This document shows, piece after piece, positions 7,541-15,132 of a DNA stretch of 16,177 nt. This DNA is from Planctomycetota bacterium. Lineage in GTDB: Bacteria; Planctomycetota; Phycisphaerae; UBA1845. The notes beneath the pieces are model-generated. The model did no database searches and was not told the origin of the DNA. It saw nothing but the letters and a program-made list of their open reading frames with translations. The DNA is taken from NCBI GenBank assembly GCA_024277835.1, contig JAJRUK010000196.1:1-16177 (forward strand), read 5' to 3'. Both the position numbers and the translations under genes were made by a program. Numbering within the stretch: position 1 is the stretch's first letter; each line of letters starts with the position of its first letter.

Positions 7541-8553
7541 TGAAATCTCCTACTGTCTCCGTCATTATTCCAACGTACAACCGCGCGGCGACCCTGCCGC
7601 GCGCAATCGATTCCGTGATCGCGCAGACGGTTGATTCGTGGGAAATCATCGTGATCGATGACGGCTCCACGGATAATACAAGCGAAATCATCAATAAGTA
7701 TCAACGCGAGCTTGGCGACCGTCTTCAGTATATTACGCAGACAAATCGAGGGGCGAGCGCCGCGCGTAACGTCGGAATCGAGGCAGCGAATCGTCCGTTC
7801 GTCGCGTTTCTTGACTCGGACGATGAGTACGTTCCCGAGAAACTCGAGCAGCAACTCGCATTGTTCGACGCAGCACCGGATATAGGTCTTGTTTATTGCG
7901 ATTATGCCTTTGTGGACCTCGACGCGAAGCGTCATGCGAGCGCGTTCGATGAAAAGTTGCTTCTTGCGCGGGCGGTTCCATCGAAAGAAGTATCGCCCGG
8001 TTTGCGTGTGTGCGATTCGCGACTCTTCCAGACGCTCTTACGCGGATACTTTATCGCGACGATCACTGGCATGATACGGCGAGACGTCCTGGGTTCCCGC
8101 ATTCGGTTCGATGAGCGAATCAACTACGCCGAAGAGTGGCTATTCTACTTGCAGGTCGCCAAAGCTGCGCGGGCGGGGTTCGTGAATGAGTCGCTTTGTG
8201 TTCATCATTTTACCGACGGCAGTCTTGCGCGAACGAACCGCGTCCAAAACTCGATCGGATTGTGCAAGGTGCTCGAAGCAATTCTGGAAACATTTCCAAA
8301 GCTTGCCCGGAGTGAGCGAAAGATCGTACTGGGCCTGTTGAGTCGGGCCCATCGGCAGGTCGCGTTCAACTCGGACGAAGCAGGGGAATTCGGCGAGTCT
8401 GCCCGGCGATTTTTGCGCTCGTTTCGCTGTCAACCAGGTCGAGCCACGCTTCGCAGTGCTGTTGCGGCGATTGTGCGAGCTTGCTTCGGCGGCAACTCGC
8501 AGGGGTCTGATCTGACAAAGTCCGGAAGGGGTGTCACGCGTTCAAGCGCGTAG
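7540..8553 (+). CDS. GT2-family glycosyltransferase (GT-A fold)
   Basis: A 337-residue inverting glycosyltransferase. The GT-A core opens with VSVIIPTYNRAATLPRAI (6-23), a standard GT2 start. It is followed by the nucleotide-binding IVIDDGSTDNT (37-47), the GASAARNVG helix (71-79), and the metal-binding LDSDDEY (91-97), which is the DXD site. An acidic catalytic motif, AEEWLFYL (197-204), takes the place of the usual ED or ED-W segment and carries the likely base. No membrane helix is visible after the core, so it is not a polymerising synthase but a single-addition enzyme. The start ATG shares a base with the previous stop, and GGAGG lies 13 bases upstream. The last 30 residues are basic and serine-rich and may anchor the protein to the membrane surface. 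Confidence 0.91.
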   Translation: MKSPTVSVIIPTYNRAATLPRAIDSVIAQTVDSWEIIVIDDGSTDNTSEIINKYQRELGDRLQYITQTNRGASAARNVGIEAANRPFVAFLDSDDEYVPEKLEQQLALFDAAPDIGLVYCDYAFVDLDAKRHASAFDEKLLLARAVPSKEVSPGLRVCDSRLFQTLLRGYFIATITGMIRRDVLGSRIRFDERINYAEEWLFYLQVAKAARAGFVNESLCVHHFTDGSLARTNRVQNSIGLCKVLEAILETFPKLARSERKIVLGLLSRAHRQVAFNSDEAGEFGESARRFLRSFRCQPGRATLRSAVAAIVRACFGGNSQGSDLTKSGRGVTRSSA

Positions 8554-8598
8554 CGAACGAGTCCCGATAGTTGTGAGTACTGCTTTCACTCAAAGGAA

Positions 8599-9423
8599 AT
8601 GCAACAAAACATGGCCACGGAACCTGCAATAGAAAAAATGCCACTCCCATCGCTGGCCGCTCAGGGCGCACGCGTCTGGGATCGACTCTGGCGACATGTG
8701 CCGTCGATCGAAAAAGACGAAACGCTGCTCGCGCGAGAACGCGATGGGCATCGGTGGTCCGAGATCGTGCGGCAAATCGAGGGGACGTTCGGATCGGTCG
8801 CAGGACTTCGGACGATCGAGCTTGGTGCGGGCCGCGGTGACCTCTCGGTCTTGCTCGCACAGCACGGCGCGAAGGTCACGCTTCTCGACGCTAGTGAACA
8901 AGCTCACGAACAAGCCCGGAAGCGATTCCGCCGATTGGAACTTGAGGCCGACTATGTGAAAGGCGACATGCTCGGTTCGCTAGCTGAGCAGGCCGGTCAA
9001 TTCGATCTTGCGATTTCTTCCGGTGTGGTCGAGCACTTTGAAGACGACCAGCGGACGCAGTCGCTCCAATCCCATCACACCGTCCTTCGACCCGGCGGGC
9101 TGGCCATCGTCAGCGTACCCCACGCCTGGTGCTTTTCGTACCGACTTTGGAAACTGTACCTAGAGACCCGCGGGTGGTGGCCCTACGGGATGGAGATTCC
9201 GTATTCCAAAAGCGAATTAACTCGTAGAGCCAGCGAAGCGGGTTTCGGACGGGTGGAAACGTCCGCCTATGGTTTTTGGCAGTCGGTGGGGGATCACTGG
9301 ATGAAGAACATCCTTCATCGCTCGGTGGACTTCAGTGGGAAGCGGTCGGTTCTGGATAATACGTTCGGAATGACGGCGCTTTGCTTTGCATGGCGCACGC
9401 AGTCCGAATGGGCGGGGAGGTAG
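8599..9423 (+). CDS. SAM-dependent class I methyltransferase (first of a pair)
   Basis: A Rossmann-fold methyltransferase of up to 274 residues. Motif I is ELGAGRG (74-80), the acidic ribose-binding residue is D97 in LLDASEQA, motif IV is SSGVVEHF (140-147) and the post-motif is VLRPGG (162-167). This is the methyltransferase-11/25 pattern. The end of the protein (about 172-274) is aromatic-rich and probably holds the acceptor site. Two starts compete: ATG at 8599, only one base after AAGGA, and ATG at 8611, thirteen bases after it; the products differ by four residues. The setting among glycosyltransferases suggests O-methylation of a sugar or of the growing chain. Methylation of a nucleotide-sugar precursor or a lipid is equally compatible with the motifs. 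Confidence 0.88.
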   Translation: MQQNMATEPAIEKMPLPSLAAQGARVWDRLWRHVPSIEKDETLLARERDGHRWSEIVRQIEGTFGSVAGLRTIELGAGRGDLSVLLAQHGAKVTLLDASEQAHEQARKRFRRLELEADYVKGDMLGSLAEQAGQFDLAISSGVVEHFEDDQRTQSLQSHHTVLRPGGLAIVSVPHAWCFSYRLWKLYLETRGWWPYGMEIPYSKSELTRRASEAGFGRVETSAYGFWQSVGDHWMKNILHRSVDFSGKRSVLDNTFGMTALCFAWRTQSEWAGR

Positions 9424-9424
9424 C

Positions 9425-10144
9425 ATGTCGGACGTTGCTCCCTTACTTACCGATGGGAGATCGGGAGCGCTCGCATCCGTCGATCGGCGTGACGCCGTAG
9501 CGCGTCATTTCTTGAATCGGGGACATGGTCTGGAGTTCGAAATGGAGGCACGATGGATTCGCTCGCAGCTTCCGCCGCAGTGCAATCAAGTCGCGGATGT
9601 CGGATGCGGCAACGGCGCACTGTTCCAGTGGCTGGGGACTGATAGCGTAGTCGGGTTCGACTTCGCGCCGGACGGGTTACAACATACGCGGGAGCGTTTT
9701 TCGGAAGTGCCGCTCGTGGCTGGTTGCGCTGAGCACCTGCCCGCCGCCGCCAGTTCGTTCGATGCGATTGTGATGCAACATGTCGTTGAACATCTCGTTG
9801 ACGTTGATCGGGCGGCGAAAGGATGGCATCGCGCGTTGCGGGCGGGGGGGCGGTTGATCGTCGTCACACCCAACGCGAACTTCGTGGACCCTTCGGTCTA
9901 CGACGATCCGACGCACACGCACATCTTTACGCGAACGGAACTGCGCGACGTGCTTGAGGGAGCAGGGTTTGAGGTATGTAACTTGTGCACGCTGGGGCTA
10001 CCGTTTTTTCGCAGCCACGATCAGTTGCCCGGATGCTGGCGACTTCGACGCGGTTTGATAAGCAGCGCGAGGTTGCTCTCCCGGATTCCGGGACTTTCCG
10101 GTGCAGGGCAATCGCTTTGTTGTGTCGCGCGGAGGATGAGTTGA
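9425..10144 (+). CDS. SAM-dependent class I methyltransferase (second of a pair)
   Basis: A 239-residue methyltransferase-11 type protein. Motif I is VADVGCGNG (56-64), the acidic residue is in VVGFDFAP (76-82), motif IV is IVMQHVVEHL (115-124), the post-motif is LRAGGRLIVVTPN (138-150), and HTHIFTR (164-170) is common in this group. The ATG at 9425 lies one base after the stop of the first methyltransferase, with GGGGAGG (9414-9420) four bases upstream; an earlier in-frame ATG at 9386 is disfavoured. The two neighbours share the fold but differ in motif wording (ELGAGRG versus DVGCGNG), so they are not a recent duplication. The 3' end overlaps the next gene by four bases (TTGA). Probable role: methylating the cluster's glycan or its precursor. 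Confidence 0.9.
   Translation: MSDVAPLLTDGRSGALASVDRRDAVARHFLNRGHGLEFEMEARWIRSQLPPQCNQVADVGCGNGALFQWLGTDSVVGFDFAPDGLQHTRERFSEVPLVAGCAEHLPAAASSFDAIVMQHVVEHLVDVDRAAKGWHRALRAGGRLIVVTPNANFVDPSVYDDPTHTHIFTRTELRDVLEGAGFEVCNLCTLGLPFFRSHDQLPGCWRLRRGLISSARLLSRIPGLSGAGQSLCCVARRMS
10131..10135 (+). promoter_or_regulatory. Ribosome binding site that fixes a TTG start inside the preceding stop
   Basis: GGAGG lies five bases before TTG at 10141. That TTG overlaps the TGA of the methyltransferase gene. The nearest in-frame ATG downstream (10159) has no SD, and the longest frame (ATG at 9985) would bury 52 extra residues in the upstream gene. Confidence 0.7.
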
Positions 10145-11358
10145 AACATTCCAAACAAATGCGCGTCTTGATTGACGGCCGAATGCTCCTCGGGCGATTC
10201 TCTGGCGTTGCTCGTGTGGTGACAAAGCTCGTAGAGCATCTGGCGAACCGGGCGGACACCATGCCGGTTGTTCTATGCGGAAATGAACCCTATCTGCCTT
10301 GGTGCGATCGTGACGACATCGAGATGCTGGTCGCGGATTTCAGACGTATCGATCGTTCGCCGTTTCGCCGTCTGCTTTGGGAGGAGACGAAGCTCGCCGG
10401 TTGGATTTCGCGAAGCAAGGCAGATGTCTACCATGCAACGTGGAACAGCGGCGTTCCTTCAGGCGTCTCCATTCCGACGGTACTTACGATTCACGATCTG
10501 ATTCCCTGGTCGAAGCCGACCGGCGGATTGCGAGGGTGGGTTCATCGCGGTTGCTATCGACGAAGCGTATCAAGTTCCGCCCGGCGGGCGACCGTCGTGA
10601 CCGCCGTGAGCGACTTTTCGCGTGAGGACATATGTCAAACGCTCGGGTTGAACAGGACGGACGTGCTGACGGTCCGCAACGGTGTTTCGCTTCCAACCGA
10701 CGCCCCCCGATTTGAATCAGATACGGAAGGAACCGAGTCGGGGTCGTCGGGGTTGTTGGGAGCCTATGTCTTGTATGTTGGAGGACACGAGCCGCGGAAG
10801 AATCTTGCGAGTGTATTTCGCGCGATGCGCGCCTATTGGTGCGATTACGGCAAGGGACTAACGCTCGCCCTGACCGGGACCACGGACGCGCTCTGCGAAG
10901 ACGCTCGGGAAGCCTTCGAGTCGCTTCCATCGGGGTCACCGGTTCGGTTTCTGGGTTTCCCGTCGGATCTTGAGCTGGGCCTGTTGTATCGACGTGCTCG
11001 TGCTCTTCTCATGCTCTCGACGAACGAGGGGTTCGGGCTGCCCGTCCTAGAGGCGATGGCCCACGGGTGTCCCGTCATCGCGGCGAACCGGGCATCGCTG
11101 CCGGAGGTCGTCGGCGAGGCCGGCGTTTTGGTTGACCCGGCGGATGCCGATGGCGTCGCCGGTGGGATCCACCGCCTGGAGTCCGAGGCCAAGTTCCGGT
11201 CGTCAATCGTGGCGGCGGGGCTGGAGAGGGTGAATCGCTTCACCTGGGAGGCCACGTGCGAGGGGATGACTCAGGCCTACGAATCCGCGTGCCAGAACGT
11301 ATCTGAGGCCTTCCCACCAGCTACCTACGACTCGCTAGCAACTCACAACCCGGGCTAG
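10141..11358 (+). CDS. GT4-family glycosyltransferase (third; mannosyltransferase-like)
   Basis: A GT-B retaining glycosyltransferase of 405 residues from TTG at 10141; from ATG at 10159 it would be 399. The N-domain has RVLIDGRMLLGRFSGVARV (8-26), then YHATWNSGVP (97-106) and TIHDLIPW (116-123), the wording of the GT4 group that includes WbdA/MtfB-like mannosyltransferases. The C-domain has VLYVGGHEPRKN (210-221), a phosphate-binding PRKN motif, the donor motif EGFGLPVLE (296-304, a clean E-x7-E), then GCPVIAA and GEAGVLVDP. It ends with a polar tail of about 20 residues. It is the last gene of the cluster, coupled to the methyltransferase by a four-base overlap and followed by a weak terminator-like hairpin that uses its stop codon. 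Mannose as the donor is a guess from the subgroup. Confidence 0.89.
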   Translation: MKHSKQMRVLIDGRMLLGRFSGVARVVTKLVEHLANRADTMPVVLCGNEPYLPWCDRDDIEMLVADFRRIDRSPFRRLLWEETKLAGWISRSKADVYHATWNSGVPSGVSIPTVLTIHDLIPWSKPTGGLRGWVHRGCYRRSVSSSARRATVVTAVSDFSREDICQTLGLNRTDVLTVRNGVSLPTDAPRFESDTEGTESGSSGLLGAYVLYVGGHEPRKNLASVFRAMRAYWCDYGKGLTLALTGTTDALCEDAREAFESLPSGSPVRFLGFPSDLELGLLYRRARALLMLSTNEGFGLPVLEAMAHGCPVIAANRASLPEVVGEAGVLVDPADADGVAGGIHRLESEAKFRSSIVAAGLERVNRFTWEATCEGMTQAYESACQNVSEAFPPATYDSLATHNPG

Positions 11359-11380
11359 TCTGCCCGGATCGTCGTTTTTT
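11350..11380 (+). terminator. Weak terminator-like hairpin at the end of the polysaccharide cluster
   Basis: A 6-bp stem, CCGGGC with GCCCGG (11350-11355 and 11362-11367), has a 6-base loop containing the stop codon. A run of six T follows at 11375-11380. The seven bases between stem and T-run make it a poor intrinsic terminator, so some read-through into the greA operon is possible. Confidence 0.4.
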
Positions 11381-11392
11381 CCGCCTCCCGAC

Positions 11393-11421
11393 TCGACAAA
11401 GGGCAGCCTGCGCGCGATACT
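11393..11421 (+). promoter_or_regulatory. Sigma-70-like promoter candidate for the GreA/YchF-like operon
   Basis: TCGACA (11393-11398, five of six -35 bases) is separated by 17 bases from GATACT (11416-11421, four of six -10 bases). A start near 11428 would leave a leader of about 34-40 bases. The -10 lies in one arm of an inverted repeat, GGGCAG/CTGCCC (11401-11406 and 11420-11425). Confidence 0.45.
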
Positions 11422-11461
11422 GCCCGGCTCGATATAGAGCGAATACAGATGCGTACGGAGA

Positions 11462-13708
11462 ATGACCTTGACCGAATTGATAAGTGCAAGAGAGCTGATG
11501 CAGCTAGCCAGCGGTGGAAACACCAACGCAGTCGAAGAAGCGTGGATGCAGATCGCGGAATCGCCCGGTGCGACCCCCGCGAAACTTTGCGAATACGCGC
11601 CGATCGTTGGGACGCTTGCGAAAGCTCAGAATCAGACGCTGGCTGAAACGTTAACATCGACGCTGGTCGAGGGCGTTAAGGAACGACTCAACGCGGAAGA
11701 GGTAATACTTGTCGCCGGTGCTTGCTTGCGTGCGATCGGCAATAGCGACGAGCTTCGCGCGCAGGTATCAGAACTTTATCGGGCGCACTTCGGTTCACGC
11801 GACGGGTTTGAGGCGCTTCTCACTGAAGCGGGTCTGCCAAGCGGTCGCCCCGTGCGTCGTGCGCTGCGAACACTGGACGTTTGCCTTTCCATTGAACAAG
11901 GTAGCTTCCTCGCCGGTCGCGACGAGGACGAAGCTGCTCAGGTCGAGTCCGTTGACGTCTCCGATTGGACCTATACGGTCAAGACCGATGACGGAACAGA
12001 GGAATTGGGAGCGGTGCTTCTCGCGGATCGATTCCGTCCGGCGGACGAAGGAGAATTCGCCGTTCAAAAGCAATTCGACGCCAAGGGATTGGCCGAGCGA
12101 ATGGCGAAGCATCCCGACACGGTCGTGATCGCCCTGTGTCGCGAAAACGGAAATACGCTGGACAGCGACCAGTTGATGGACCTCCTGTGTCCATCCGTCA
12201 TCGCGGAAGACGACTTCAAAAAGTGGTGGACCAAGGCGCGGGCCGCCGTCAAGAAATGTCCGCAGATCAGACTCGAAGGGCGTTCTCCTTATACGATCAC
12301 GTACGACGACGCTCCGATCTCTGTCGAGCAGACGATGCTCGAAAACTTCAACCGTCACCGCGATCCTTTGGATCGGTATGGCATTGTGACGAAATACATC
12401 CAGGGTTGCCCGGGGCGAGGGGCGGATGTCGACAAAGAGACGATTCTTGACTGCTATGGAACCTTTTCAAAGCAAGCGCAGGCGCTGATCGACGCAAAGG
12501 CGACGTCTGCGTGCGTCGTTTCAGCCATGGCGGCGCATTTGGGCGAAGTCGGTGGGGCGGATGAGCCTGTTGCGCTACCGCGCGCGGCGGTCATAGCCAG
12601 TGAGGATCTCGACGCCGCGGCAAAACACGCGGGCGACGCGGGCCTGCTTGAGCGGATTGTCAATGCGATTGAAGCGACGCGCCCCGAGTCGTGGAAAGAG
12701 GATGTGATTGGGTTGATCCCCAATTTCCCGCAGTCGTATTTGGATCGGGCGGTCGAGCGTTTGACCGGGGCGGGTGTGTCGTTTGCCGATCTTGCTCCGA
12801 AGATTCAGCAAATACTGAAAGCGCCAAGCGACCATTTCGAGGCGATGCTTTGGTTGTGGAATGGTCCTGCGAAGTCGGAATTGCTCGAAGGGACGCCGCT
12901 GGCGACAGTGATGACGCGAATTCTTCGTGCCCTGAACGAAGCCCGGGTAAGCGACCGAATTAGTCGCGAACAGGCAAAGACGATGGCCCAGCGTGCTCGC
13001 AATGTTCTTTCGGCGCGAAAGTACGAACGGTTTAACGAATGCGTTGATACGCTGGATGGCGGTATGGCGCTGGCGCTGAAGACTCAACTTACTCAGGCAG
13101 ACAACCTTGGGCCTGCTGCTCGTGACGCAATGCTGAGAAAACTTCAGCCAATTCTTCCGGTTGTTGAGTCCGGACCTGCCTTGCCGACTTGGGCCATGGA
13201 CGACGTCCTCTACGCGACCGAATCCGGGCTTGCGAAAAAGGACGCCGAGATCGAACATCACGTCAATGTGAAAATCAAGGAGAACGCCAAAGCGATCGGC
13301 GAAGCTGCGGAGAAGGGCGACCTGAGTGAGAACTCAGAATACAAGTTTGCCCTAGAAGAGCGCGATCTTCTTCGCGGGCGACTTGCTCAGATGAACTCTG
13401 AACGAGCGTCAGCCCGAGTTCTATCGACTGAGAACATCCCGACCGATCATGTCGGGATCGGAACGCGCGTGGTCTTCAAGAATGTCGATACCGCCGAGTG
13501 CTACGAGATGACGTTCATTGGCCCATGGGAGGCGGACATCGACAAGGGAATCTTTAACTATCGTGCGCCGCTCGCCCAGGAAATCATGGGTCGCACGGTC
13601 GGCGACATTGTAGAGTTCGACCACAGTGGTCAGAGCGGCACCTTCAAAATCATCGAGCTGCACAACGCCCTCGAAGATGGCACGCTTGAAACGCTTCAGC
13701 GATCCTAA
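11462..13708 (+). CDS. greA: Transcript cleavage factor GreA with a 580-residue N-terminal extension
   Basis: A 748-residue protein whose last 165 residues are a complete GreA. A coiled-coil domain (about 585-655) carries the acidic tip motif GDLSENSEY (619-627); D620 and E623 match the residues that position Mg2+ in the RNA polymerase active site to cut backtracked RNA. The C-terminal FKBP-like domain (about 656-745) binds the polymerase secondary-channel rim. Ordinary GreA is about 158 residues, so roughly 580 are extra: mostly helical, no signal peptide or membrane helix, with a patch FKKWWTKARAAVKK (252-265). Chlamydia GreA is also over 700 residues, which supports a shared PVC architecture. 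ATG at 11462 is only one base after GGAG (11457-11460); TTG at 11468 would have ideal spacing (7), so the true start may be two codons in. No separate short GreA is visible here. Confidence 0.92.
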   Translation: MTLTELISARELMQLASGGNTNAVEEAWMQIAESPGATPAKLCEYAPIVGTLAKAQNQTLAETLTSTLVEGVKERLNAEEVILVAGACLRAIGNSDELRAQVSELYRAHFGSRDGFEALLTEAGLPSGRPVRRALRTLDVCLSIEQGSFLAGRDEDEAAQVESVDVSDWTYTVKTDDGTEELGAVLLADRFRPADEGEFAVQKQFDAKGLAERMAKHPDTVVIALCRENGNTLDSDQLMDLLCPSVIAEDDFKKWWTKARAAVKKCPQIRLEGRSPYTITYDDAPISVEQTMLENFNRHRDPLDRYGIVTKYIQGCPGRGADVDKETILDCYGTFSKQAQALIDAKATSACVVSAMAAHLGEVGGADEPVALPRAAVIASEDLDAAAKHAGDAGLLERIVNAIEATRPESWKEDVIGLIPNFPQSYLDRAVERLTGAGVSFADLAPKIQQILKAPSDHFEAMLWLWNGPAKSELLEGTPLATVMTRILRALNEARVSDRISREQAKTMAQRARNVLSARKYERFNECVDTLDGGMALALKTQLTQADNLGPAARDAMLRKLQPILPVVESGPALPTWAMDDVLYATESGLAKKDAEIEHHVNVKIKENAKAIGEAAEKGDLSENSEYKFALEERDLLRGRLAQMNSERASARVLSTENIPTDHVGIGTRVVFKNVDTAECYEMTFIGPWEADIDKGIFNYRAPLAQEIMGRTVGDIVEFDHSGQSGTFKIIELHNALEDGTLETLQRS

Positions 13709-13744
13709 ATCGTTCGCAATTTTCTTACGACAAGGGTCTCACGC

Positions 13745-14809
13745 ATGAAAGCCGCCATTATTGGTTTGCCGCAATCGGGTAAGTCGACGGTCTTCGCCGC
13801 CGCTTCAGGAAAGGTCGTCGATCCTTACGCACCGCCGGAGGTGCAGCCCGCGGTGGTTCGCGTGCCGGACTCGCGCGTCGATTGGTTGACCGACCACTGC
13901 AAACCCAAGAAGACCATCCTCGCCACGTTTGAACTTGCAGATATTCCTGGCTGCGACCTTTCGGATTCAAAGGGGCGAGCGGATTGGCGAAAGCTACTCC
14001 CAACGGTTCGACAGGCGGAGCTTCTAGTCGTCGTCGTTCGCGATTTTGAAGATCCTTCCGTTCCGATGCACAAGGATCGCGTCGATCCCCAGGCGGACTT
14101 TGATGAGGTCTGGACGGAGCTTGTCTTTTCCGACCTGGAAGCCGTAACCAACCGCATCGCCAAGCTCGAACATTCGCTCAAGAAACCAACGAAAACACAC
14201 GACGCCGAAAAGGCAGAACTGACGCTGCTACAGCGTTGTCACGAAGCCCTCGAATCAGAAAAACCGCTTGCAGATGCGTTGCAGACCGAGTCGGACAAGG
14301 CTTGCCTCTCGAGCTTCGGATTTCTGACGGAAAAGCCCGTGGTCTGCGTACGCAACGTCGGTGACGATGTTGCCACAAGTGCAGAACCGCTCAGTGCTAG
14401 TCACGCCGTCGGTCATGTCGTCATGAGTGCGTCGATCGAAGCGGATATCGCCCAGCTCGATGCGGACGATCGCCCAGCGTTTCTGGCGGAGCTTGGCATC
14501 GCGGCGCCCGCGAGCGATCGCCTCATTCAGACATGCTACGACGCACTCGGTCTGATTTCATTTCTCACGATGGGGCCGGACGAAGTGCGAGCCTGGACCA
14601 TCCGCAAAGGCAACACCGCACAGGAAGCGGCTGGTAAGATTCACTCCGACCTATCACGCGGGTTTATCCGCGCCGAAACGGTCGCCTACGACGACCTCGT
14701 CGCCAATAGCGACATGAAGGGTGCGAAAGCAGCCGGCAAAGTCCGCAAAGAAGGAAAAACGTACATCGTTGCCGACGGCGACATCATGAACATCCTCGCC
14801 AATACGTAA
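13745..14809 (+). CDS. Divergent YchF/OLA1-like P-loop GTPase (DUF933 C-terminal domain)
   Basis: A 354-residue cytosolic P-loop NTPase, close to the length of YchF (about 363). Walker A is GLPQSGKST (7-15), where YchF reads GLPNVGKST. The G3 motif is DIPG (66-69), but the YchF continuation GLV-x-GA and GEGLGN is missing, as is the switch CTIEPN. The helical middle domain (about 125-195) and NVGDD (204-208, in place of NVDE) follow the YchF plan. The C-terminus is plain YchF/TGS-like: FLTMGPDEVRAWTIRKG (273-289) and RGFIRAETVAYDDL (305-318). YchF-type proteins bind ribosomes and hydrolyse ATP or GTP; base preference here is unclear because the G4 element is altered. The ATG follows AAGGG at a good distance, 36 bases after greA, suggesting one transcript. 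It is either the organism's YchF or a paralogue. Confidence 0.88.
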   Translation: MKAAIIGLPQSGKSTVFAAASGKVVDPYAPPEVQPAVVRVPDSRVDWLTDHCKPKKTILATFELADIPGCDLSDSKGRADWRKLLPTVRQAELLVVVVRDFEDPSVPMHKDRVDPQADFDEVWTELVFSDLEAVTNRIAKLEHSLKKPTKTHDAEKAELTLLQRCHEALESEKPLADALQTESDKACLSSFGFLTEKPVVCVRNVGDDVATSAEPLSASHAVGHVVMSASIEADIAQLDADDRPAFLAELGIAAPASDRLIQTCYDALGLISFLTMGPDEVRAWTIRKGNTAQEAAGKIHSDLSRGFIRAETVAYDDLVANSDMKGAKAAGKVRKEGKTYIVADGDIMNILANT

Positions 14810-14826
14810 ACGGTCAGCGCCCTTCG

Positions 14827-14847
14827 CGGTCGATGTTCGATCGACCG
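14827..14847 (+). terminator. Hairpin 17 bases after the YchF-like gene
   Basis: Eight perfect base pairs, CGGTCGAT with ATCGACCG, close a 5-base loop (GTTCG). No T-run follows, so it is not a classical intrinsic terminator, but its position suggests 3'-end protection or termination helped by Rho. Confidence 0.4.
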
Positions 14848-15093
14848 TCAGAACGACTCGGTCTTCGCCGCTCGTCCTGAACGAGGCAGCGTCGTCCTCG
14901 CCGCACGCATCTAGCGCATCATAAAGCCCGCTTGGTTTCCGCCGCTGGTGTTCTCTCGAGGAGCGTCGTCCACAAAGAGAAGCTGGAGCGGAGCGGGTTG
15001 ATCGGCGTCTTACACCGTACCACATCAGAATTTTGGCTGGCCCCTCGGTCACGGCGATAGAGCCGCCCGGTTCCTCTGTGGAGGGCGTTCTGG

Positions 15094-15121
15094 TTGCAAA
15101 TTGTGCAGTCGCGCGTATCCT
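15094..15121 (+). promoter_or_regulatory. Promoter candidate for tRNA-His
   Basis: TTGCAA (15094-15099) and TATCCT (15116-15121) each match four of six sigma-70 consensus bases, with a 16-base spacer. Transcription would begin near 15128, only about five bases before the mature tRNA. Confidence 0.42.
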
Positions 15122-15132
15122 TTCCTCGCCTT

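Larger units (their letters stand above)
14810..15132. other. Intergenic region without a credible gene
   Basis: This stretch lies between the GTPase gene and the tRNA. It holds the hairpin at 14827-14847 and a promoter candidate for the tRNA at 15094-15121. A minus-strand open frame crosses it (14654-15052), but it overlaps the end of the GTPase gene and has no recognisable domain. Nothing else was found. Confidence 0.65.

Noticed and set aside
12575..13261. Minus-strand open frame of 228 codons
   Set aside because: It lies wholly within the greA fusion gene, antisense, without domain features; long shadow frames are common in GC-rich coding DNA.
14654..15052. Minus-strand open frame after the GTPase gene
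   Set aside because: Half of it overlaps the end of the GTPase gene. The rest has no recognisable motif or convincing SD, so it was left as intergenic.
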